A stretch of DNA of 64,000 nucleotides from positions 496,001 through 560,000 of the forward strand of contig NZ_JAFBCL010000001.1 of the NCBI RefSeq assembly GCF_016907655.1, given 5' to 3'. The stretch comes from Saccharothrix algeriensis. GTDB taxonomy: Bacteria; Actinomycetota; Actinomycetes; Mycobacteriales; Pseudonocardiaceae. The notes under the pieces were generated by a model. That model searched no databases. It saw only the letters and a list, made by a program, of their open reading frames with translations, and was not told the DNA's origin. The translations under genes were made by a program, and so were the position numbers. This document shows, one piece after another, positions 40,418 through 47,329 of the stretch. How positions within the stretch are numbered: the stretch's first letter is position 1; the number at the start of each line of letters is the position of its first letter.

Positions 40418-40849
40418 ATGGCCGACGCGCGACCTGCCCACGTGCACCGGGTGCGGGTGCGCCCGGTCGACTGCGACCGCCAGGGGGTCGTGCACGCCTC
40501 CCGGTACCCGGTGTTCTTCGAGGCCGCGATGGTGGAGGCGCTGCGCTCGCTGCTCGGCTCGTACCGGGAGCTGGAGAAGCACGGCATCGACTTCGTGGTG
40601 GCCGAGACGTCGATCCGCTACCTGGCCCCCGCGCGGTTCGACGACCTGCTGCGCATCGGCGTCCGGGTGCGCACCCTGGGCACGACGACGCTGACCATGG
40701 GCTTCGACGCGGACGTGGCCGGCACGCCGGTGGCCACCGGCTGGAACCGGTACGTGGCGTTCGGGACCCCGGAGCTGCGCAGCACCCCCATCCCGGACGA
40801 GTTCCGCCGCCTCTTCGAGCCGCGTCGGGCACGCGGGCACCGAACATGA
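40418..40849 (+). CDS. 4-hydroxybenzoyl-CoA-thioesterase-like acyl-CoA thioesterase
   Basis: This is a 143-residue hotdog-fold protein. The active-site segment RVRPVDCDRQGVVHASRYPVFFEAAMVEAL matches the 4HBT/YbgC pattern (Asp near HASRY), followed by IDFVVAETSIRYLAPARFDDLLRIGVRV. Such enzymes hydrolyse acyl-CoA thioesters. The ATG at 40418 is 10 bp after the MFS stop, so it probably ends the acnR-MFS-thioesterase operon. Substrate unknown. A large hairpin element starts 71 bp downstream and may terminate this transcript. Confidence 0.85.
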   Translation: MADARPAHVHRVRVRPVDCDRQGVVHASRYPVFFEAAMVEALRSLLGSYRELEKHGIDFVVAETSIRYLAPARFDDLLRIGVRVRTLGTTTLTMGFDADVAGTPVATGWNRYVAFGTPELRSTPIPDEFRRLFEPRRARGHRT

Positions 40850-40920
40850 CCGGACGCGAATCATGACCCATGGCCCACGATTCGCGACTCCGGCTTTTGA
40901 CTTGTAGCTTCGGGTTTCCA

Positions 40921-41075
40921 GCACGCCCCGTGCAGTCCGGTGGCCTCGTGTTCTCCCCGTATGGCCTGCCCGGAGGGCTACCATGCTTTCTTGGGGGGTG
41001 CAAGCACGCTTTTCGCTTGCACCCCCCAAGAAAGCATGGTCGTCTTTAGACAGGTCATGCGGGGGGAACACGAGG
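40921..41075 (+). repeat. Two-stem hairpin element, copy A
   Basis: The inner stem is 25 bp and perfect (40981-41005 with 41015-41039; starts CCATGCTTTCTTGGGGGG) with a 9-nt loop ACGCTTTTC. The outer stem is 25 bp (40944-40968 with 41051-41075), interrupted only by three G-U wobbles on the plus-strand RNA. The leader GCACGCCCCGTGCAGTCCGG precedes it. About 150 bases are shared with copy B at 59958-60109, differing at only a few positions and one indel. There is no transposase, target duplication or coding content. Confidence 0.9.
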
Positions 41076-41093
41076 CACACGGCTGCGCTGAAC

Positions 41094-41155
41094 AGCGCCG
41101 CCGCGCGGAGCGCGGCTTGTGGTGAGAGCCGAAGCGCCGCCGCGCGGGGCGCGGC
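41094..41155 (+). repeat. Pair of 23-bp GC-rich direct repeats
   Basis: The copies at 41094-41116 and 41133-41155 (AGCGCCGCCGCGCGG, then A or G, then GCGCGGC) differ at one position and each can fold on itself. They lie between hairpin A and the P450 promoter and are absent next to copy B. Confidence 0.75.
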
Positions 41156-41224
41156 GAACAGGCCGGAGTCGCGCGGGACGCGCGAGGCGCGGCTCTGCGT
41201 GCGCTGGAGCCGCGCGGAGCCGCC

Positions 41225-41281
41225 TTGCCCCCCGGCGGTGGTCCGCGCTAGCGTCGCCACTCAGATGACGACAACATCTGA
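41225..41281 (+). promoter_or_regulatory. P450 operon promoter with operator-like inverted repeat
   Basis: TTGCCC (41225-41230) and TAGCGT (41249-41254) are 18 bp apart. An inverted repeat TCAGATG/CATCTGA (41261-41267 and 41275-41281, 7-nt spacer) follows where the transcript should begin, a position suited to a repressor. The gene starts at 41304. Confidence 0.5.
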
Positions 41282-41303
41282 TCACGACATCCGGAGTGCG
41301 CGC

Positions 41304-42515
41304 ATGACTGTTCCCGAGATCGACCCCACCGACCCCGCGGTCCTGCTCGACCCGTTCACCGCGTACGGGAGGGCCCGCGAGCAGGGCCGCCTGGCCCGCA
41401 TGGACGTCCCCGGGCTGGGCGCGCTGTGGATCGCGACGCGGCACGAGGACGCCAAGGCGCTGCTCAACGACCCGCGGTTCGAGGTCACCGCGTCGAGCTT
41501 CGTGGGCCTGCCGGGCGTCCCCGAGCACTGCCGCCGCTACCTGCGCACGATGTCCGAGCTGGACGGCCCCGAGCACCTCCGGCTGCGCCGGCTCGCCGCG
41601 CCCGCGTTCACCGCCCGGCGCGCCGCGGAGTTCCGGCCCCGCGTCGAGCGGATCGTCGACGACCTGCTCGACGCCCTGCCGTCCGACGGGTCCGAGGTCG
41701 ACCTGCTGGCGGCCTTCGCCCGCCCGCTGCCGATGGACGTCATCTGCGAGCTGGTCGGCATCCCCCACGCCGACCGCCCCCGGTGGCGGGAGTACGGCGC
41801 GGCCGTCGCGGCGGGGTTCGGCCAGGCGTTCCTCGACGCCGTCCCGGGCGTCGTGGAGGGCGCGCGGGCCGCCGTCGCGCGCCGCCGGGAGGAACCCGGC
41901 GACGACCTGATCTCCGACCTGCTCGGCGTCGAGGGCGACGACCGGTTCACCGACACCGAGCTGGTCACCCTCGTCTGGCACCTCGTGCTGGCCGGGCAGA
42001 CCCCGACCAACCTCATCGCCAACGCCGTGGACGCGCTGTTCGCGCACCCCGGGCAGCTGGCCGCGCTGCGCGCCGACCCGGCCCTGCTGCCCCGCGCGGT
42101 GGAGGAGCTGACCCGCTGGGCCGGACCGCAGCTGCTGGCCACGCCCCGCTACGCGAAGCAGGACGTGGAGTTCGACGGCGTCCTGGTCCGGCGGGGTGAG
42201 CCGGTCACCGCGGCCCTGGTGTCGGCCAACCGCGACCCGCGCGCGTTCACCGACCCCGACCGGCTGGACCTGGCGCGCGCCGAGGGCGGGCACCTCTCCT
42301 ACGGGCACGGGCCGCACTTCTGCCTGGGCGCCGCGTTCGCCCGGGTGGAGACGGAGGTGGCGCTGGGGGCGCTGCTGTCCCGGTTCCCGGACCTCGCGCC
42401 GGCCGGGGCCGCGCGGCGCAGCCCGGACGGCGGCACCTGGCGGCTCGCGGCGCTGCCGGTCACCCTCCGACGCGCGCGGCGGGCGGCGTCACCGGGGAGT
42501 GATCTTCACCCTTGA
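41304..42515 (+). CDS. Cytochrome P450 monooxygenase (first of a pair)
   Basis: This is a 403-residue soluble bacterial P450. The heme-binding loop is YGHGPHFCLGAAFARVE with the Cys thiolate. The EXXR motif is EELTR. The I-helix segment is LVLAGQTPTNLIANAV, where Gln-Thr replaces the commoner acidic/His-Glu pair before Thr. The N-terminal DPTDPAVLLDPFTAYGRARE is typical of CYP105/107-like enzymes. The start is the ATG at 41304. The second P450 begins 31 bp after its stop, so the two are co-transcribed. No ferredoxin gene is adjacent. The substrate is unknown. Confidence 0.92.
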   Translation: MTVPEIDPTDPAVLLDPFTAYGRAREQGRLARMDVPGLGALWIATRHEDAKALLNDPRFEVTASSFVGLPGVPEHCRRYLRTMSELDGPEHLRLRRLAAPAFTARRAAEFRPRVERIVDDLLDALPSDGSEVDLLAAFARPLPMDVICELVGIPHADRPRWREYGAAVAAGFGQAFLDAVPGVVEGARAAVARRREEPGDDLISDLLGVEGDDRFTDTELVTLVWHLVLAGQTPTNLIANAVDALFAHPGQLAALRADPALLPRAVEELTRWAGPQLLATPRYAKQDVEFDGVLVRRGEPVTAALVSANRDPRAFTDPDRLDLARAEGGHLSYGHGPHFCLGAAFARVETEVALGALLSRFPDLAPAGAARRSPDGGTWRLAALPVTLRRARRAASPGSDLHP

Positions 42516-42546
42516 GTCTTCCCCCGCCGCACGTCACCGTGGACGG

Positions 42547-43842
42547 ATGCCGTCCGTGTTGAAGAACGCAACGCTGCTGTTCATGGGGCGCGCCGTCGTC
42601 CGAGCGCAGGCCGCGCTCGGCGACCCCGCCGCCAAGCTGTTCGGGCTCAGCCCCGCGCGCGACCCGTACCCGCTCTACGAGGCCGTGCGGGAACGCGGCG
42701 AGCTGGTGAAGAGCAGGATGGGGCTGCACCTCACCGCGTCGCACGCGCTGTCCACCGCGCTGCTGCGCGACCCCGCGTTCGGCGCGCTGCCGGCGGGCGA
42801 GCTGTCGCCGGTCGACTCGCACGCCTACGTCGACGGGCGGCGGCTGGTGAACCCGGTCGAGGAGTCGTTCCTGGTGCTCAACCCGCCCGACCACACGCGG
42901 CTGCGCCGGCTGGTCGCGCCGTGGTTCACCCCGCGCGGGCTGCGGGCGCAGGCCGCGACCGTGGAGCGGGTCGTGGAGACCTACCTCGACGAGGTCGCCG
43001 AGCGGCCCACCTTCGACCTGGTCGGAGACTTCGCCGCGCGGGTGCCCGTCCAGGTGATCGCCGACCTGCTGGGCGTGCCGGGCGTGGACCACGCCTCGTT
43101 CGCCCGGTGGGGCAGCGCCCTGGTCAACGCCCTGGACGGGGTGCGCGACATGCGGGAGATGCGGGCGCTGCACGACGGGCTGCGCGAGTTCGAGGCGTTC
43201 CTGGACGACCTCGTCGCGCACCGCCGCGCGCGACCGGGCGACGACGTCGTCAGCGCGCTGGCCGCCCGGGACGACCTGACCCGCGAGGACCTGATCGCGA
43301 CCACGGAACTGCTGCTGGTCGCCGGGTTCGAGACCACGGTCAACCTGATCGGCAACGCGGTGCTGGCCGTGCTGGCGCACCCCGGGGTGCGCGAGCGGCT
43401 GGTGGCCGACCCCGCGCACGCCGAAGCGGTGGTGGAGGAGACGCTGCGGTTCGACCCGCCGGTGCAGTACACGGTCCGGCTGCCGCTCGAGGACACCGAG
43501 GTCGCCGGGACCCGGCTGGCGAAGGGCACGCCGGTCATGCTGGTCCTGGCCGCCGCCAACCGCGACCCGGCGGTGTTCGCCGACCCGCACCGCTTCTCCC
43601 CCGGCCGCGCGGACGGGCGCGAGCACCTGGCGTTCTCGTCGGGCATCCACTACTGCCTGGGCGCGGGGCTGGCCCGGATGGAGGGCGCGGCGGCGTTGCG
43701 CGGGCTGTTCCGCCGGTTCCCGGACCTGCGGGCGGCGGGCCCGGTGCGCCGCCGCCCGTCCCGGACGATCCGGGGCGCGGCGCGGTTCCCGGTCGCCACC
43801 GGCATGTCGAAAAACCGCCGGGTGGCGCAAAACGCCAACTAA
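42547..43842 (+). CDS. Cytochrome P450 monooxygenase (second of a pair)
   Basis: This is a 431-residue P450 with heme loop FSSGIHYCLGAGLARMEG, EXXR as EETLR, and I-helix ELLLVAGFETTVNLIGNAV (the normal Glu-Thr-Thr). A ~35-residue N-terminal extension (PSVLKNATLLFMGRAVVRAQ) precedes the fold and may be an amphipathic helix. The start is the ATG at 42547, inside a short palindrome GGACGG..CCGTCC. It differs from the first P450 enough to be no recent duplicate. The last residues (SKNRRVAQNAN) are basic and unlike the family end. Confidence 0.92.
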   Translation: MPSVLKNATLLFMGRAVVRAQAALGDPAAKLFGLSPARDPYPLYEAVRERGELVKSRMGLHLTASHALSTALLRDPAFGALPAGELSPVDSHAYVDGRRLVNPVEESFLVLNPPDHTRLRRLVAPWFTPRGLRAQAATVERVVETYLDEVAERPTFDLVGDFAARVPVQVIADLLGVPGVDHASFARWGSALVNALDGVRDMREMRALHDGLREFEAFLDDLVAHRRARPGDDVVSALAARDDLTREDLIATTELLLVAGFETTVNLIGNAVLAVLAHPGVRERLVADPAHAEAVVEETLRFDPPVQYTVRLPLEDTEVAGTRLAKGTPVMLVLAAANRDPAVFADPHRFSPGRADGREHLAFSSGIHYCLGAGLARMEGAAALRGLFRRFPDLRAAGPVRRRPSRTIRGAARFPVATGMSKNRRVAQNAN

Positions 43843-44005
43843 GACGCCGGCTCGTGCGGCATCCTGTACGCGCGTGGACGACCCGCCGCACCGCCGCCGC
43901 GGCGGGCCGTCGCACGTGCCGCGGGATTCCGCGCCACCACGGGTCACAGCGCGCGAACGGGCGCCGACGAATCGCGCCGACGGCCGGTCCTCGGGCAGGC
44001 GGCGC

Positions 44006-44602
44006 TCAGTACCCGGTGGCGCTGGGGAGCATCGTGGGGCACCCGCCGGTCGCGTAGCCCGGCTCGTACTCGAAGTGCCACTCCTCGTTCAGGTACCGGC
44101 GGCACCACCCCAGCGCCGGCCCGTTGCGCTCGACCCAGGCCGCGGACTCCAGCGGCTGCACGTCCACCGCGGTCCCCTTGACGTGCATGGACTTCTCCGG
44201 CGGCAGGACGTACCGCCCGGCCAGCTCCGCGTTGCCGAACCGCTGCACCGCGTCGGCGAACTCGCGCTGCTGCTGGCCCACGCTGCGCTTGCCGTCCTGC
44301 ACGCACAGCCGCACGCCCTGCGCCTGCGCCGCGTCCCGCAACCGCTGCCAGGCCGCCGACACGTCCGGGCGCAGGCCGTCGACCTCCTCGTCCACGTACC
44401 GGGCGTCGATCGGGCAGGGCGGCCCGGTCTCCGGACCCGCGACCTCCTCCAGGATCGCCAGCGCCCGCCCCGGGACCGGGTCGTCGACCAGCGCCACCCG
44501 CCCGGTCGCACCCAGCCCGGCCAGGGCCGCCGCCGCGACCGCGACCGCCACCAGGACGCCGGTCGACACGCGCCTGAAACCGGTGGTGGATGTTTTCGAC
44601 AC
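44006..44602 (-). CDS. VanY-like D-alanyl-D-alanine carboxypeptidase
   Basis: This is a membrane-anchored metallopeptidase of about 198 residues. The first helix is VLVAVAVAAAALAGLGA. The catalytic domain has SMHVKGTAVDV (His and Asp zinc ligands) and the closing EEWHFEYEP (Glu base and His ligand), with GKRSVGQQQREFADAVQRFG before them. Such enzymes remove D-Ala from peptidoglycan stems. The start is uncertain: GTG codons at 44602, 44638 and 44656 are in frame and none has a clear ribosome site. It lies 38-92 bp downstream of a beta-lactamase gene on the same strand, a cell-wall pairing. Confidence 0.8.
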   Translation of the reverse strand: MSKTSTTGFRRVSTGVLVAVAVAAAALAGLGATGRVALVDDPVPGRALAILEEVAGPETGPPCPIDARYVDEEVDGLRPDVSAAWQRLRDAAQAQGVRLCVQDGKRSVGQQQREFADAVQRFGNAELAGRYVLPPEKSMHVKGTAVDVQPLESAAWVERNGPALGWCRRYLNEEWHFEYEPGYATGGCPTMLPSATGY

Positions 44603-44693
44603 GTCGCGAAAGTACCCACTCCGAACGGGATCGCCCACTTTGATGAAGTCGATCACAAGGGGGCAACCCGGGCGTTGTCGGCGCGTGCGGACA

Positions 44694-45641
44694 TCAGGTC
44701 AGGGCGGTCACCGCGTATTCGGTCGCTTTCGCGATGATCGCCTGGTCGTATTCGGCGTCGGCGGTGGCTTTGGTGGACATGACCGCGATGACGAGCGGCG
44801 CGGAACCCGGCGGCCACACGACGCCGATGTCGTTCACGGTGCCGTAGTCGCCGGTCCCGGTCTTGTCGGCCACGACCCACCCCTGCGGCACGCCCGCCCG
44901 GATCCGCTGCGCGCCGGTGGTGTTGCGCTCCAGCAGGTCGCGCAGGAAGGCGCGCTCGTCGGCCGGCAGGGCGTCGCCCAGCACGACCTGCCGGTAGTCC
45001 GCCCCGATCGCCCGCGGCGAGGTCGTGTCCCGGGGGTCGCCCGGGGTGGCTTCCACGATGAGCGGTTCGACCCGGTCCATCCGGGTGACCTCGTCGCCGA
45101 GGCCGCGCAGGTAGGCGGTCAGCGCGGCCGGCCCGCCCAGGTCGCGCAGCAGGAGGTTGCCGGCCGTGCCGTCGCTGTGGCGGACCGCCGCGTCGCACAG
45201 GTCGCGGATCGTCATCCCCGTGGCCACGTGCTGCCGGGTGATGACGGCGCTCTTCAGGAGGTCGCCCTCGGTGTAGGTGACGACCTCGTCCAGGCGCGAC
45301 AAGGGGTTGCGGTGCAGGACCGCCGCGACCGCCAGCCCCTTGAACGTCGAGCAGAACGCGAAGCGCTCGTCCGCCCGGTGGGCGACGACCGCGCCGCTGC
45401 CGGTGGCCACGGCGTGCACGCCCAGCCGGGCGTCGAATTCGCGTTCCAGTTCCAGCAGGCGGTCGTGGCGCTGCTCGGTGCGGGCGGTCGAGGACGGCGC
45501 CGGAGAGGGCGGCGCGGTCGAGGACGGCGCCGGAGAGGTCCGGGAGGTCGGCGCCGCGCCCCGCGCGCACCCGGCCAGCGGCAGGAGCGCCGCCGCGCCG
45601 AGCAGCGCGCGGCGGGTGACGGTCCGTTCCGATGACGCCAT
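44694..45641 (-). CDS. bla: Class A beta-lactamase lipoprotein
   Basis: This is a 315-residue exported enzyme that should hydrolyse beta-lactams. It has a twin-arginine signal (TRRALLGAAALLPLAGC) with lipobox Cys25. A Ser/Thr/Pro linker contains an internal repeat. Nucleophile Ser98 is in STFK (98-101). SDG at 156-158 replaces SDN, as in M. tuberculosis BlaC. The general-base Glu is E192 in VEPLIVEATPGD, and KTG is at 260-262. The residue at the usual Asn170 position is Val196, which would disturb the deacylation water. The start is the ATG at 45641. No blaI/blaR gene is nearby. Confidence 0.9.
   Translation of the reverse strand: MASSERTVTRRALLGAAALLPLAGCARGAAPTSRTSPAPSSTAPPSPAPSSTARTEQRHDRLLELEREFDARLGVHAVATGSGAVVAHRADERFAFCSTFKGLAVAAVLHRNPLSRLDEVVTYTEGDLLKSAVITRQHVATGMTIRDLCDAAVRHSDGTAGNLLLRDLGGPAALTAYLRGLGDEVTRMDRVEPLIVEATPGDPRDTTSPRAIGADYRQVVLGDALPADERAFLRDLLERNTTGAQRIRAGVPQGWVVADKTGTGDYGTVNDIGVVWPPGSAPLVIAVMSTKATADAEYDQAIIAKATEYAVTALT
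45484..45537. repeat. Direct repeat in the beta-lactamase linker
   Basis: A 25-base unit (starting GCGGTCGAGGACGGCGCCGG) occurs twice about 30 bases apart and encodes the duplicated PAPSSTA linker segment after the lipobox. Confidence 0.7.
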
Positions 45642-45737
45642 GGCGCTCCCCCGATCGGCGAGGCGCGGAAATGCCTGCCCGCCCCGGATGCTATCCGCGT
45701 GCCCGCGGTGGAAACGCCGGGTTCCGAATACCGGGGA

Positions 45738-46607
45738 TCACGTGGTCCCGGTGCGCGCCGCGACCACGGCGACCGTGGCGCAGGGCATCGTGGAGCCGCC
45801 TTCCAGCACGGCGAAGGCGGCGCCGACCTCGTCCACCACCCGGGCCACCTCGTCCGCCGGGAGCCGGGTCAGCACACCGGAGGTGGGCAGCTGGGCCAGC
45901 CACGAGTCCCGCGTGCAGTGCCGCTCCCGGTCGAACCGCCACCGCTCGGGCTCGCCGAACCCGCCCGCCGCGCGGATGCCGTCGGCGGCCTTGGCGAACA
46001 TCGGCTCGTACACCGACAGCGCGCTCCGCGGCGCCGCCCCGGCGCCGAGCGGCAGCTCGGGCGCCACCCGCCGGCAGGCCGCCAGGAAGGCCGCACCCAC
46101 CTGCGCCGGCGGTTCGGGCACGTGCCAGAACACCGCCAGCAGGCCACCGGGCCGCAGCACCCGGGCCGCCTTCGCCGCGCCCGCGACCGGGTCCACCCAG
46201 TGCCACGCCTGGCCGGCGACCACCGCGTCGAACCGCCGGCCGGCCGGCTCCCAGCCCTCGAACACCGCCTCCTCCACCACGACGCCGTCGCGCCGCGCGA
46301 CGGCGGCCATCCGGGCGTCGGGCTCGACGCCCAGCACCGCGCAGCCGGCCGCGCGGAACTGCCGGGCCACGATGCCGGTGCCGCAGCCGACGTCGAGCAC
46401 AGCGGGGCCGGGCGCGCCCGGTCCGGGCGCGGCGGAACCGGGAGCGGCAGGACCGGGAGCGGCGGCGACGACCCGGTCGACCAGGGCCCGGGGGTAGCGC
46501 GGACGGGCGCGGTCGTAGCGCTCGGCGTCCGCGCCGAACGACTCCGCCACCTCCCGGAGGTGGTGGGTCCCGGTGGCGGGCGTCGGCTCCGGCTCTACAG
46601 TGGGCAT
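45738..46607 (-). CDS. Class I SAM-dependent methyltransferase
   Basis: This is a 289-residue cytosolic methyltransferase with SAM motif I VLDVGCGTGIVARQF, motif II-like GVEPDARMAAVARRDG, FDAVVAGQAWHWVDP and RVLRPGGLLAVFWHV, the pattern of UbiE/Tam-like small-molecule methyltransferases. A Pro-Gly-Ala-rich insert of ~20 residues precedes motif I. The start is set at the ATG at 46607, which lies inside the left arm of a palindromic operator; a longer frame to 46643 merely translates the operator. It is divergent from a TetR gene that probably controls it. Substrate unknown. Confidence 0.82.
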   Translation of the reverse strand: MPTVEPEPTPATGTHHLREVAESFGADAERYDRARPRYPRALVDRVVAAAPGPAAPGSAAPGPGAPGPAVLDVGCGTGIVARQFRAAGCAVLGVEPDARMAAVARRDGVVVEEAVFEGWEPAGRRFDAVVAGQAWHWVDPVAGAAKAARVLRPGGLLAVFWHVPEPPAQVGAAFLAACRRVAPELPLGAGAAPRSALSVYEPMFAKAADGIRAAGGFGEPERWRFDRERHCTRDSWLAQLPTSGVLTRLPADEVARVVDEVGAAFAVLEGGSTMPCATVAVVAARTGTT

Positions 46608-46637
46608 GTGCCCATTGATAGTGGGCACATGCCCACT
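46599..46637. promoter_or_regulatory. Twin palindromic operator between methyltransferase and TetR genes
   Basis: TGGGCATGTGCCCA (46601-46614) and TGGGCACATGCCCA (46622-46635) are each quasi-palindromic and together form a larger inverted repeat (46599-46614 with 46622-46637, 7-bp spacer). Centre-to-centre distance is 21 bp, two helical turns, which suits two TetR dimers. It covers the methyltransferase start codon. Confidence 0.7.
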
Positions 46638-46681
46638 CGTCAACCGGGCGGGCCGGGCGGAGAACGGGAGGGGTGCGGGCG

Positions 46682-47275
46682 ATGCCGACCGGGGTGGCCC
46701 TGCGCGACGTGCGGGAGCAGCTGTTCGACGCCGCCGACCGCGTCCTGCTCGCGGCCGGGCCGAGCGCGCTGACCAGCCGCGCGGTCACCGAGGAGGCCGG
46801 CTGCGCCAAGGGCGTCCTGCACCGGCACTTCGCCGACTTCGACGCGTTCCTGGCCGGGTTCGTGCTCGACCGCGCCCACCGGGTGGACGCCCGCACCGCC
46901 GCGCTGCGCGAGTCCGCCGGGACCGGGGACGTCGTCGGCAACCTCGCCGACGCGCTGACGGCCCTGTTCGGGTCGGTCGCGGTGGCGATCGTCGCCCTCG
47001 TGACCTTCCGGGACGGGCTGCGCGCCCGGCTGCGGGAGACGTGGCCGGCCGGCGTGCCGGTCCTGACCGAGGCCGCGGTGGCGCTCGCCGACTACCTCGC
47101 CGCCGAGCGCGACCTGGGCCGCGTCGCGGCGGACGCCGACGTCGACACCCTGGCGTTCACCCTGATCGGGACCGCGCACCTGCTGTTCGCCGACCGGACG
47201 GGGGCGGCGCCGGAGGCCGACGCCGTCCGCCGGGCGGTGGCCTCGGTCCTGGCCGGCGCGGTGCGGCGGGCCTGA
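46682..47275 (+). CDS. TetR-family transcriptional regulator
   Basis: This is a 197-residue regulator. The HTH region reads ALTSRAVTEEAGCAKGVLHRHFADFDAFLAGFVLDRA. The C-terminal ligand domain is helical and Ala/Leu-rich with no recognisable ligand motif. The ATG at 46682 is preferred (GGGAGG about 10 nt upstream) over the GTG at 46673, which abuts that site. It is divergent from the methyltransferase across the twin operator, so it likely represses both genes and is released by an effector. Confidence 0.85.
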   Translation: MPTGVALRDVREQLFDAADRVLLAAGPSALTSRAVTEEAGCAKGVLHRHFADFDAFLAGFVLDRAHRVDARTAALRESAGTGDVVGNLADALTALFGSVAVAIVALVTFRDGLRARLRETWPAGVPVLTEAAVALADYLAAERDLGRVAADADVDTLAFTLIGTAHLLFADRTGAAPEADAVRRAVASVLAGAVRRA

Positions 47276-47291
47276 CACCGCACCGCCCGCG

Positions 47292-47320
47292 GCGGGCAGG
47301 GCCCGGAAGGCCCCGCCCGC
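47292..47320. terminator. Hairpin between convergent TetR and POT genes
   Basis: Arms 47292-47303 and 47309-47320 pair over 12 positions with one A-C mismatch, around a 5-nt loop, in the 54-bp convergent gap. Confidence 0.55.
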
Positions 47321-47329
47321 CCCTGCGGG

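Larger units (their letters stand above)
40850..41303. other. Intergenic region carrying hairpin element copy A and repeats
   Basis: This 454-bp gap has no gene. In order it holds a 13-bp motif CCACGATTCGCGA (40875-40887, also found inverted next to copy B), hairpin element A (40921-41075), two 23-bp near-identical GC-rich repeats (41094-41155), and the P450 promoter with an inverted repeat (41225-41281). The frames through it only reflect translation of the palindrome. Confidence 0.85.

Noticed and set aside
40921..41075. Insertion sequence or integron attC site
   Set aside because: No transposase or integrase frame, no flanking target duplication that I can see, and no attC core sites (RYYYAAC/GTTRRRY).
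46608..46643. Upstream start for the methyltransferase at 46643
   Set aside because: The extra residues only translate the twin operator (TSGHVPTINGHMPT is a DNA-repeat artefact).
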